This document shows positions 1 through 4,887 of a stretch of DNA of 11,126 bases, in pieces. The stretch's first letter is position 1; each line of letters starts with the position of its first letter. The position numbers were made by a program, and so were the translations under genes. The notes beneath the pieces are model-generated. The model had not been told where the DNA came from. It was given only the letters and a program-made list of their open reading frames with translations, and did not search any database. The DNA comes from Zwartia sp. (GTDB lineage Bacteria > Pseudomonadota > Gammaproteobacteria > Burkholderiales > Burkholderiaceae_B): NCBI GenBank assembly GCA_030653405.1, contig JAURZO010000227.1:1-11126 (forward strand). Reading direction: 5' to 3'.

Positions 1-311
1 CCAATTTTTTTGGGGTCGGAAGCACGAATGAAAATGCCACTGTTGGTGTCGGTTTCGGCCCAGAATTCAGCGCTGATGAGAAAATCTTTATAGATCTTCT
101 TAGAAACGAGATAACCGCTCTTTCCTTTGTCTGCCACAACGGCGCCGCCCTCAGCACGCCAGTTGGCGTCACCCAATACGTTGAAATTTTCCATGCCTTT
201 TTCGCCGTCCAGAAGCGTAACGGCACCGGACCGGACCGGATCGCTGGAACAGCTCGCAAGTACCATCGAAGCAGCCAGCAGGAGAATACGGACAAGATAA
301 TGGAATTTCAT
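1..311 (-). CDS. DUF1080-family (3-keto-disaccharide hydrolase-like) lipoprotein, 3' end outside the window
   Basis: The first 103 codons are visible, read from ATG at 311 to the window's left edge. The N-terminus has a lipoprotein signal: MKFHYLVR, a hydrophobic run (ILLLAASMVLA), then a lipobox ending LASC with Cys21 as the predicted lipidated residue. The mature part reads VTLLDGEKGMENFNVLGDANWRAEGG, then a lysine-rich strand and FLISAEFW...TNSGIFIRAS. This pattern is typical of the DUF1080 (3-keto-disaccharide hydrolase, concanavalin-like) fold. A Shine-Dalgarno-like AGAAGGGG lies at 320-327 on the minus strand, about 8 bases before the ATG. Members are secreted or envelope-anchored and some act on sugars, but the substrate here is unknown. 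The signal peptide and lipobox are seen directly; the family call comes from recall of the motif pattern; the enzymatic role is inference. The gene is transcribed away from the rest of the window. Confidence 0.75.
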   Translation of the reverse strand, partial: MKFHYLVRILLLAASMVLASCSSDPVRSGAVTLLDGEKGMENFNVLGDANWRAEGGAVVADKGKSGYLVSKKIYKDFLISAEFWAETDTNSGIFIRASDPKKI

Positions 312-347
312 GGAATGAACCCCTTCTCGTGTTGTTATGGATAACTT

Positions 348-375
348 AAATTACCACACTGGCAACCTTTTGCAA
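348..375 (-). promoter_or_regulatory. Candidate promoter for the lipoprotein gene
   Basis: On the minus strand a TTGCAA hexamer (370-375) is followed after 16 bases by TAATTT (348-353), which has an upstream TG (TGGTAATTT, extended -10 form). The predicted start would be about 30 bases before the ATG at 311, a sensible distance. The matches are partial, so this is a suggestion only. I saw no stronger candidate between 312 and 400. Confidence 0.3.
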
Positions 376-517
376 CTTTTCTATCAAAAAAGGATACGGT
401 AAGGGTTTTACTGGAGGCGAGTAAAAAGTACGAGATTGTGCGTTGTGGAAACCGACTGATCCGCTCGCGTTGTTTAAACCACACCCAAAAAGTATTCAGT
501 TGCCCCAAGCAGACTGT

Positions 518-541
518 CATAAGTGCTTGTGAAAACTTATG
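518..541. repeat. 7-bp inverted repeat in the gene-poor stretch 312-607
   Basis: CATAAGT (518-524) and ACTTATG (535-541) form a perfect dyad with a 10-base centre. The word AAGTGC also occurs twice (521-526 and 543-548). The surrounding 296 bases between the lipoprotein gene and tRNA-Ser are AT-rich, with several T runs (551-556, 569-574, 588-596). They hold no reading frame with coding character. The dyad could be an operator or chance; no known site is recognised. Confidence 0.3.
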
Positions 542-607
542 CAAGTGCAATTTTTTAGGTGGGTGACTTTTTTGGAGAGGTAGAAATTTTTTTTTATTTA
601 GATGAAT

Positions 608-697
608 TGGCGGAAGCGGTGAGATTCGAACTCACGGAGGGCGTGAACCCTCGCCGGTTTTCAAGACCGGTGCCTTAAACCACTCGGCCACGCTTCC
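608..697 (-). tRNA. tRNA-Ser (anticodon UGA)
   Basis: Read on the minus strand the gene starts GGAAGCG (697-691). The acceptor stem closes with CGCTTCC, followed by discriminator G and an encoded CCA (608-610). The anticodon arm is CCGGT-CTTGAAA-ACCGG, so the anticodon is TGA and codons UCA/UCG/UCN are read. A long variable arm (GCGAGGGTTCACGCCCTC), as expected for a class II tRNA, precedes a T arm with GTTCGAATC. At 90 nt including CCA, the length is normal for tRNA-Ser. It faces away from tpiA, so the 123-base gap 698-820 must hold two divergent promoters. Confidence 0.97.
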
Positions 698-712
698 ATC
701 AAGAAGGGCTGA

Positions 713-718
713 ATCATA
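713..718 (-). promoter_or_regulatory. Candidate -10 element for tRNA-Ser
   Basis: TATGAT on the minus strand lies 16 bases before the tRNA 5' end, which would give a short leader of roughly 9 nt. No good -35 hexamer is visible at the standard spacing, so confidence is limited. Confidence 0.35.
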
Positions 719-781
719 AACGATTTAGCGAGACATTTCCTGCGACCTTATCGTGTTTTCCCTCAATAATGTGCAACAGGA

Positions 782-787
782 TACAAT
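782..787 (+). promoter_or_regulatory. Candidate -10 element for tpiA
   Basis: TACAAT lies 33 bases before the tpiA ATG, placing the transcript start near 794. The -35 region is weak (TTCCCT-like at about 758-763, 18-base spacing). The same TACAAT hexamer occurs upstream of tRNA-Leu and of nuoA in this window, which makes it a more credible -10 here. Confidence 0.4.
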
Positions 788-820
788 TCTGGGTTTGCCG
801 CTTCTAATTTACAGCCCAAA

Positions 821-1576
821 ATGACCGCATCGCCTGCCCATTTGAATGCCCGTACCCGACTCGTCCTTGGTAACTGGAAAATGCATGGCAACTTAGCTGA
901 CAACGCCAAGTTGTTGACGGGCTTGCGTGCTGCAAATCGCTCTACGACTACCCAGATGGGGGTGTGCGTACCGTTTCCTTATTTGGCGCAGGCTGCAGAG
1001 GCGCTCAAGGGCTCGCTGATTTCTTGGGGCGCGCAAGACATGAGTGTGCACGCCCAAGGTGCTTTTACTGGTGAGATTTCAGGTGCAATGCTGGCTGATT
1101 TCTCTTGCCGCTGGGTACTTGTGGGTCATTCGGAGCGTCGTGCCATGCATGCGGAAACCGATGAGCTTGTGGCTAGTAAAGCGCGTGCTGCGCTGGTGGC
1201 AGGTTTGACGCCCGTTGTATGCGTAGGTGAGTCGTTGTCCGAGCGTGATGCTGGCCAAGCTGTCGCCATTATTTCTCGTCAGCTCGCGCCCGTGTTCGCG
1301 CTTGGCAGTGAGTTGGTTCAGAAAATGGTGATTGCTTACGAACCAGTGTGGGCGATCGGAACAGGTCGTACCGCCACCCCAGAACAGGCTCAAGAGGTCC
1401 ATGCAGCAATCCGTTCTGCCCTAAAAGAAGTGGGGGCAGAGGAAGTTCAGATTTTGTACGGCGGTAGCGTGAAAGCCGCGAATGCTGCGCGTTTATTTGC
1501 GATGCCTGATATTGATGGTGCCCTGGTGGGTGGGGCGTCTTTAGTTGCTGAGGAGTTTCTTGCCATCGCTACATGA
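821..1576 (+). CDS. tpiA: Triose-phosphate isomerase
   Basis: This is a cytosolic TIM-barrel enzyme of glycolysis and gluconeogenesis that interconverts dihydroxyacetone phosphate and glyceraldehyde 3-phosphate. At 251 residues it has normal family length. The catalytic residues are all visible: Asn18 and Lys20 in GNWKM, His103 in VGHSERR (101-107), and Glu174 in YEPVWAIGTG (173-182). The last motif runs into the flexible phosphate-gripping loop 6. The phosphate-binding ends GGSVKAAN (214-221) and GALVGGASL (233-241) are intact. The 8-10 residues before TRLVLGNWK are a slightly long N-terminal lead, common in betaproteobacteria. No strong Shine-Dalgarno precedes the ATG. secG follows after 51 bases on the same strand, the usual tpiA-secG pairing, so the two probably share a transcript. 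Confidence 0.98.
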   Translation: MTASPAHLNARTRLVLGNWKMHGNLADNAKLLTGLRAANRSTTTQMGVCVPFPYLAQAAEALKGSLISWGAQDMSVHAQGAFTGEISGAMLADFSCRWVLVGHSERRAMHAETDELVASKARAALVAGLTPVVCVGESLSERDAGQAVAIISRQLAPVFALGSELVQKMVIAYEPVWAIGTGRTATPEQAQEVHAAIRSALKEVGAEEVQILYGGSVKAANAARLFAMPDIDGALVGGASLVAEEFLAIAT

Positions 1577-1627
1577 TTTAGTTTTGGTATGAGCCCTTTA
1601 TAGCCATTTAGTTTTCGGAGTCTTTCA

Positions 1628-2176
1628 ATGTCTTGGATGTTTAATCTTCTGCTGGTTGTGCAGATCCTGTCTTCACTGTCCATTATTTCGCTCGTCTTGC
1701 TTCAGCAAGGAAAAGGAGCGGATATGGGTTCATCTTTTGGAGGCGGCTCGGCTGGCAGCCTATTTGGTGCGACAGGCGCAGCAAACTTTATGTCGCGCGC
1801 CACAAAATGGGCAGCGGTCGTATTCTTCGCCACCACTATCGGCCTCGCCTACTTGGCAAACCGTGGTAACACCGGGCAAGACACAGGCATCATGCAGAAC
1901 TTTACCCAGACGGCGCCGGTTGCGCCGCCTGCTGGATCGGCAGTGCCTGGTGTGGCACCTGCAGCGCCTGCTGCACCAGCTGTACCGCAGAATGCTGTAC
2001 CCGGAGTGCTTGGAGTGCCCGTTGTTCCAGCTGCGCCTGCAGTTCCGGCCGCACCAGTTGTGCCTGCCCCAAGCGTTCCAGCTCCAAGCGTGCCTGCACC
2101 TGCACCTGCACCTGCACCTGCACCTGCACCTGCACCTGCACCTGCACCTGCACCTGCAGCCCCTGCGAGCAATTAA
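1628..2176 (+). CDS. secG: Protein-export membrane protein SecG
   Basis: SecG is the small subunit of the SecYEG translocon in the inner membrane and assists SecA-driven export. The start is set by GGAG (1617-1620), 7 bases before the ATG. Two membrane segments are visible, at about residues 3-24 and 61-78. They are joined by the family's conserved cytoplasmic loop, with LLQQGKGADMGSSFGGGSAGSLFGATGAANF around residues 24-54 and then SRATKW. The conserved core ends near residue 80. The remaining ~100 residues are an Ala/Pro/Val-rich, low-complexity tail ending in an unbroken (Pro-Ala)11 run at residues 156-177. Given the two-span topology with both ends outside, this tail should lie in the periplasm. 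At 182 residues it is longer than enterobacterial SecG (about 110). Ala/Pro-rich SecG tails are common in betaproteobacteria; their role is unknown to me. Confidence 0.95.
   Translation: MSWMFNLLLVVQILSSLSIISLVLLQQGKGADMGSSFGGGSAGSLFGATGAANFMSRATKWAAVVFFATTIGLAYLANRGNTGQDTGIMQNFTQTAPVAPPAGSAVPGVAPAAPAAPAVPQNAVPGVLGVPVVPAAPAVPAAPVVPAPSVPAPSVPAPAPAPAPAPAPAPAPAPAPAAPASN
2093..2158 (+). repeat. (CCTGCA)11 hexanucleotide tandem repeat inside secG
   Basis: Eleven perfect copies of CCTGCA, in phase with the secG frame (CCT GCA = Pro Ala). The unit is a multiple of three, so copy-number change lengthens or shortens the SecG tail without shifting the frame. The copies are identical at the third codon position as well, which points to recent slippage expansion rather than selection on protein sequence alone. 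Confidence 0.97.
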
Positions 2177-2186
2177 ATAGTCAGAG

Positions 2187-2210
2187 CTTTGGCCAAAGGT
2201 TTGCGCGCAA
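2187..2210. repeat. Two adjacent perfect palindromes between secG and tRNA-Leu
   Basis: CTTTGGCCAAAG (2187-2198) and TTGCGCGCAA (2201-2210) are separated by two bases. They sit immediately upstream of the extended -10 at 2214-2222, where a -35 element would lie. They could be operator sites, or a small structure at the end of the secG transcript. There is no T tract after them, so they do not form an intrinsic terminator. Confidence 0.5.
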
Positions 2211-2213
2211 GCG

Positions 2214-2222
2214 TGCTACAAT
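2214..2222 (+). promoter_or_regulatory. Extended -10 promoter for tRNA-Leu
   Basis: TGCTACAAT is a TGn extended -10 motif with hexamer TACAAT at 2217-2222. It predicts a start near 2229 and a leader of about 36 nt before the mature tRNA. No consensus -35 is visible, as is usual for extended -10 promoters. Confidence 0.5.
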
Positions 2223-2264
2223 CTTTGGCTGATTAAGTGCATGTATTAATGTGCATATTGCAAT

Positions 2265-2349
2265 GCCGACGTGGTGGAATTGGTAGACACGCTATCTTGA
2301 GGGGGTAGTGGCGAAAGCTGTGCGAGTTCGAGTCTCGCCGTCGGCACCA
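2265..2349 (+). tRNA. tRNA-Leu (anticodon GAG)
   Basis: The acceptor stem GCCGACG (2265-2271) pairs with CGTCGGC, followed by an encoded ACCA (end 2349). The anticodon arm is CTATC-TTGAGGG-GGTAG, giving anticodon GAG, which reads CUC/CUU. The class II variable arm is TGGCGAAAGCTG, and the T arm contains GTTCGAGTC between GCGA/TCGC. The total of 85 nt is normal for tRNA-Leu. This tRNA between secG and nuo is a familiar betaproteobacterial arrangement. Confidence 0.97.
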
Positions 2350-2623
2350 TAGTAGTGATATTCATCTCAAAGAGTGGTTTCCTGCTTTCTGGCAGCCCCT
2401 CAGCATATCCCCTCCATTCCAAACTCTGCGATCTAATAGCTTCCTGACGATTAAATTTGTCATTGGGTTGTCGTTCGAGTGCGCGATACACGCGCATATT
2501 GCTGATTTTTCTGTTCAAAGCCTCAACATAAAACAGTCAAAGCGGCTTGCGATTGGAGAATTTGTGTCCTTGTATTCAAAATATTCGCCTAAAAGCGGGT
2601 TCTTAAAGCAGTTCTGAGGTGTT

Positions 2624-2657
2624 AGTGGTTCAATTTCATTCAGGGCCACTGCTTTTT
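2624..2657 (+). terminator. Weak candidate terminator downstream of tRNA-Leu
   Basis: AGTGGT (2624-2629) can pair with GCCACT (2645-2650, one wobble), followed by GC and five T residues (2653-2657). The loop of 15 bases is long, so the structure is marginal. It is the only terminator-like arrangement between the tRNA and usp. Confidence 0.25.
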
Positions 2658-2684
2658 GGGTATATTGCGTATGGGTACACTCCA

Positions 2685-2756
2685 TAGGCAAGCTGCCATG
2701 GTGATTGCTTGAATGGTGCGTGCATCGTGCGTGCTTAGGCTTGCCTAAAATAATAT
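2685..2756 (+). promoter_or_regulatory. Repeat-rich control region upstream of usp
   Basis: Four elements overlap here. TAGGCAAGC (2685-2693) is inverted as GCTTGCCTA (2739-2747). The second copy lies in its own short palindrome TTAGGC-TT-GCCTAA (2735-2748). Between them GTGCGTGC occurs twice (2716-2723 and 2727-2734), 11 bases apart, about one helical turn. A possible -10, TAATAT (2751-2756), follows directly, so the palindrome would cover the spacer region. This arrangement suits a regulator-controlled promoter for the stress gene; the regulator is not identifiable. Confidence 0.45.
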
Positions 2757-2787
2757 CTACTTAATACGAACCCTGAAGGACTGAATA

Positions 2788-3216
2788 ATGAAAATTCTCG
2801 TCGCCACCGATGGCTCAAAAAATGCACTGCGCGCAGTCAAATATGCGGCCGATCTGTTGAACAACAGTACGGATAAATCAAAAAGCATCACGTTGATTAG
2901 CGTGCACGATGACGCAGGTCTGCGCCACGCCAAGGCGTTCGTTGGAAAAGAAGCGGTGTTGGACTATCTGCGCGAACTGAGCGAAAAAGAACTCAAGTCA
3001 GCGATGAAGGCATTGGATGCGCTTGGCGTGAAGCACAACATGGTGATGTTGATTGGCAATGCCTCTCAGGAAATCGTGGCCGAGGGGCAGCGAGGCAAGT
3101 ACGACATGATCGTGCTGGGCTCAAAAGGCCGTAGCGCAATTGCAGACATGTTGTTGGGTTCTGTTGCGCAGCGCGTATTAACTCAGGCTAAGCAGCCAGT
3201 TGTGTTGGTTAAGTAA
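2788..3216 (+). CDS. UspA-family universal stress protein
   Basis: This is a 142-residue single-domain Usp protein. It begins MKILVATDGS with the conserved Asp8 of the nucleotide-binding fold. It carries the complete ATP-binding signature Gly-2X-Gly-9X-Gly-Ser: Gly111, Gly114, Gly124 and Ser125 within VLGSKGRSAIADMLLGS. It therefore belongs to the nucleotide-binding branch of the family. The final strand QPVVLVK is typical. AAGGA at 2776-2780, 7 bases before the ATG, supports the start. Such proteins are small cytosolic dimers induced by starvation, redox or energy stress; the exact role here is unknown. The gene is monocistronic: it has its own upstream repeats and a terminator at 3309-3341, and lies between tRNA-Leu and a porin gene. 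Confidence 0.93.
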   Translation: MKILVATDGSKNALRAVKYAADLLNNSTDKSKSITLISVHDDAGLRHAKAFVGKEAVLDYLRELSEKELKSAMKALDALGVKHNMVMLIGNASQEIVAEGQRGKYDMIVLGSKGRSAIADMLLGSVAQRVLTQAKQPVVLVK

Positions 3217-3243
3217 AGAGTAAGAGGAGTAAGAGAGAGGTGC

Positions 3244-3280
3244 CAGGAGACGAAATGCCCCTTTGGGGCAGTGCCTCCTG
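3244..3280 (+). ncRNA. Stem-loop in the usp 3' untranslated region
   Basis: An inner perfect hairpin TGCCCC-TTT-GGGGCA (3256-3270) is enclosed by a second pairing CAGGAG (3244-3249) with CTCCTG (3275-3280). This gives a two-tier structure ahead of the terminator hairpin. No T tract follows, so it is not itself a terminator. It may protect the mRNA 3' end, be part of a 3'-UTR-derived small RNA, or be a copy of a dispersed palindromic repeat. The pairing is seen; the role is inference. Confidence 0.4.
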
Positions 3281-3308
3281 CTCCTAAGCCAGACGATGTA
3301 TAGAGCGG

Positions 3309-3341
3309 AGCCGGGAATAGTTGTTTCCGGCTTGTTTTTTT
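3309..3341 (+). terminator. Intrinsic terminator of usp
   Basis: AGCCGGGAA (3309-3317) pairs with TTTCCGGCT (3324-3332) with one G-U wobble around the 6-base loop TAGTTG. TG and seven T residues (3335-3341) follow. It lies 92 bases after the usp stop, so the usp mRNA has a structured tail of about 120 nt. Confidence 0.85.
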
Positions 3342-3607
3342 AAAAAGCACTAAAAATAGCGTAATTGTTTGTTGTTATAAGGCAACACGAAATAAAGGGT
3401 AAACCCTAGGTAAATTGCCTCTATTTGGTCGTAATGTTGCACTCACCCAACAGAAACGATGCCTCTCGGCTCTTTTCTACTCGTTTTCATAGCCACAGCC
3501 CCCGAATTTTGATGCAATAGCGTCAACTTCCCTTAGCGGAGTTAGGGGGGCGGCAGACAAATCATTGTTTGTTGCTCTTGTCACTCAAATCATCGGAGAT
3601 TTCTTAA
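3342..3607 (+). promoter_or_regulatory. Porin upstream region with nested dyads
   Basis: This 266-base interval holds no gene. A dyad AGGGT-AA-ACCCT (3396-3407) is nearly concentric with an outer pair AGGCAA (3380-3385) / TTGCCT (3415-3420), which looks like a regulator-binding site. A second element, TTGATGC-AATA-GCGTCAA (3509-3526), can form a 7-bp RNA hairpin with one wobble, possibly in the porin leader. GGAG at 3595-3598 is the porin ribosome-binding site, 9 bases before the ATG. I could not assign a convincing -35/-10 pair. Porin promoters are commonly tightly controlled, but the regulator here is unknown. Confidence 0.45.
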
Positions 3608-4759
3608 ATGAAAAAGACTCTGCTCGCCGCCGCCCTGTTAGCCGGCTTTGCTGGTGCCGCTTCGGCCCAATCCTCAGTAACACTGTACGGTATTCTTGAC
3701 GGCGGTTTGCGTTATACAAGCGTCAGCCTCGCCAACGGCGATGGCGTCACCAACTTCGGTCTTGGCTACGGTATGCAGTCCGGTAACCGTTTCGGCCTGA
3801 AAGGCGTCGAAGACATCGGTGGCGGTAACAAAGTAACGTTCGTGCTCGAGAATGGTTTCGAGTTCGGTAACGGTACAGCTCAGCAAGGTAGCCGTTTGTT
3901 CGGTCGCGCTGCTTGGCTCGGTCTTGAGAACAACTCATGGGGCTATGTCCGTATCGGTCGTCAGCTCAACTTCGCAACAGAATACGTTGGTATCCCAGTT
4001 GATCCGTTCGGCACAGGTTTCGGCCAGTTGAACATGGGTGCTGCATTCGGCGTGGCTAACACAGACCGTATCAGCAACGCCATTAAGTACCAGACGCCTA
4101 ACATGTCCGGCTTCCAGGCTGGTATTGGCTATGCGTTCGCTAACGGTTCAAGCGGTCTGTACACAGACCCAGTGGGCACAAGCGGCACAGGCTACAACTT
4201 CGCGACTTCAAACAACACACGTCAGGTTACTCTCGGCGCGCGTTACATGAATGGTCCTTTCTACGCTGCAGCTTCGTATGACAAACTCTACGGCGACAAC
4301 GCACGTGGTGGTGGCAACGCTTCGATCAGCTCATGGAACATCGCTGGTTCGTATGACTTCAAAGTCGTCAAAATCGCTGCTGGTTATGGCCAGACACGTG
4401 ATGGCGTGATCTTGGGTCAAGGCGGTGGCGGTACTGGCGCAACACTGAATGGCAGCCCAATCGGTACTGGCGAGAACATTTTCGCTCCAGCCGTTGGCAC
4501 AAACAGCTACATCGTTGGCGCAACAATTCCTGTGAACCCAGTTTCACGTGTCTTGTTGTCGTGGACAATGTTGACGCCTAACACCAACATGAAAGATGCG
4601 TACAACGCACAAAACCAGACTGCTTACAACCTGGCCTACACATACGACTTCACAAAGCGCACAAACATGTACGCTTTCGTGGGTACGATGCAAAACGTCG
4701 GTACAGTTGATACAGCTAAGAGCACACAAGTTGGTCTCGGTCTGCGTCACCAGTTCTAA
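3608..4759 (+). CDS. Gram-negative outer-membrane porin (Burkholderiales trimeric porin family)
   Basis: A 383-residue precursor of a general-diffusion porin, expected to form a 16-strand beta-barrel trimer in the outer membrane. A Sec signal peptide MKKTLLAAALLAGFAGAASA is followed by the likely cleavage ASA|QSSVTLYG after residue 20. Family motifs are intact: SVTLYGILDGGL (23-34), RFGLKGVEDIGGGNK (61-75) and FGRAAWLGLENN...GYVRIGRQ (98-119). The C-terminus GLGLRHQF ends in the Phe needed for BAM recognition. The region around residues 190-210 and the Gly-rich stretch 270-290 are probably surface loops. Codon use differs from neighbours: about 21 of 33 Thr codons are ACA, against about 4 of 24 in the visible nuoG. 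This fits either very high expression or a separate history. The gene has its own leader and terminator and is not part of the nuo operon. Substrate or ion preference cannot be read from sequence. Confidence 0.95.
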   Translation: MKKTLLAAALLAGFAGAASAQSSVTLYGILDGGLRYTSVSLANGDGVTNFGLGYGMQSGNRFGLKGVEDIGGGNKVTFVLENGFEFGNGTAQQGSRLFGRAAWLGLENNSWGYVRIGRQLNFATEYVGIPVDPFGTGFGQLNMGAAFGVANTDRISNAIKYQTPNMSGFQAGIGYAFANGSSGLYTDPVGTSGTGYNFATSNNTRQVTLGARYMNGPFYAAASYDKLYGDNARGGGNASISSWNIAGSYDFKVVKIAAGYGQTRDGVILGQGGGGTGATLNGSPIGTGENIFAPAVGTNSYIVGATIPVNPVSRVLLSWTMLTPNTNMKDAYNAQNQTAYNLAYTYDFTKRTNMYAFVGTMQNVGTVDTAKSTQVGLGLRHQF

Positions 4760-4773
4760 GCAATTGCTTAGAA
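4754..4773. repeat. 20-bp perfect palindrome over the porin stop codon
   Basis: The sequence from 4754 to 4773 is identical to its reverse complement; its core is CTAAGCAATTGCTTAG. The TAA stop (4757-4759) lies within the left arm. In RNA it would fold as an 8-bp stem with an AAUU loop directly at the termination codon. It may stabilise the mRNA or be a DNA-binding site. Confidence 0.7.
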
Positions 4774-4774
4774 T

Positions 4775-4803
4775 GGCAGCTTAGCCTTGACGGTTAAGTT
4801 GCC
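4775..4803 (+). ncRNA. 12-bp stem-loop in the porin 3' untranslated region
   Basis: GGCAGCTTAGCC (4775-4786) pairs with GGTTAAGTTGCC (4792-4803) around the loop TTGAC. Ten Watson-Crick pairs and two G-U wobbles are seen. Wobble pairs in both mismatch positions point to a structure kept at RNA level rather than a DNA site. It stands between the stop-codon palindrome and the terminator. Confidence 0.6.
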
Positions 4804-4820
4804 GCGAGTAAATCACTGCT

Positions 4821-4857
4821 AAGCGAGCCACTCAAAAGAGTGGCTCGCTTATTTTTT
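4821..4857 (+). terminator. Strong intrinsic terminator of the porin gene
   Basis: AAGCGAGCCACTC (4821-4833) pairs perfectly with GAGTGGCTCGCTT (4838-4850) over an AAAA loop, followed by A and six T residues (4852-4857). This separates porin transcription from the nuo operon 76 bases further on. Confidence 0.95.
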
Positions 4858-4887
4858 AGCTGGTCTTTTCAGGTAAAACCCCTATGC

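Larger units (their letters stand above)
2350..2787. other. 438-base gap between tRNA-Leu and usp; possible decayed minus-strand gene
   Basis: No confident gene is present. On the minus strand an ATG at 2685 opens a 56-codon frame ending TGA at 2515-2517. It contains protein-like text (NPLLGEYFEYKDTNSPIASR, then FDCFMLRL). A second minus-strand frame is open from about 2536 down into the tRNA (RVYRALERQPNDKFNRQEAIR). The two overlap slightly in different frames, as a frameshifted remnant would. I do not recognise either, and no ribosome-binding site precedes the ATG. The position just 3' of a tRNA is a classic integration site, which makes a mobile-element remnant conceivable, but no integrase motif or duplicated tRNA end is visible. 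The plus strand shows only stop-rich frames. Confidence 0.25.

Noticed and set aside
335..550. 71-codon minus-strand frame starting at a TTG
   Set aside because: It has no recognisable domain, no ribosome-binding site and a TTG start, its composition follows the AT-rich DNA, and it overlaps the likely lipoprotein promoter.
585..600. T-rich run after a G-rich stretch considered as a terminator
   Set aside because: No stem precedes the T run on the plus strand. On the minus strand, where tRNA-Ser is transcribed, it is an A run.
2093..2158. Tandem repeat considered as a CRISPR-like array
   Set aside because: The repeats are 6 bp, contiguous and without spacers; this is a coding microsatellite.
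1656..2180. Long plus-strand frame with a Leu-His repeat overlapping secG, and minus-strand Gly-Ala and Gln-Val repeat frames
   Set aside because: These are shadow frames kept open by the hexamer tract; the secG frame explains the region.
2246..2518. 90-codon minus-strand frame running through tRNA-Leu
   Set aside because: Its second half is antisense to the tRNA (the familiar VPTARLELAQ translation of tRNA-Leu), so it is not a gene as it stands. Only the part outside the tRNA is discussed as a possible remnant.
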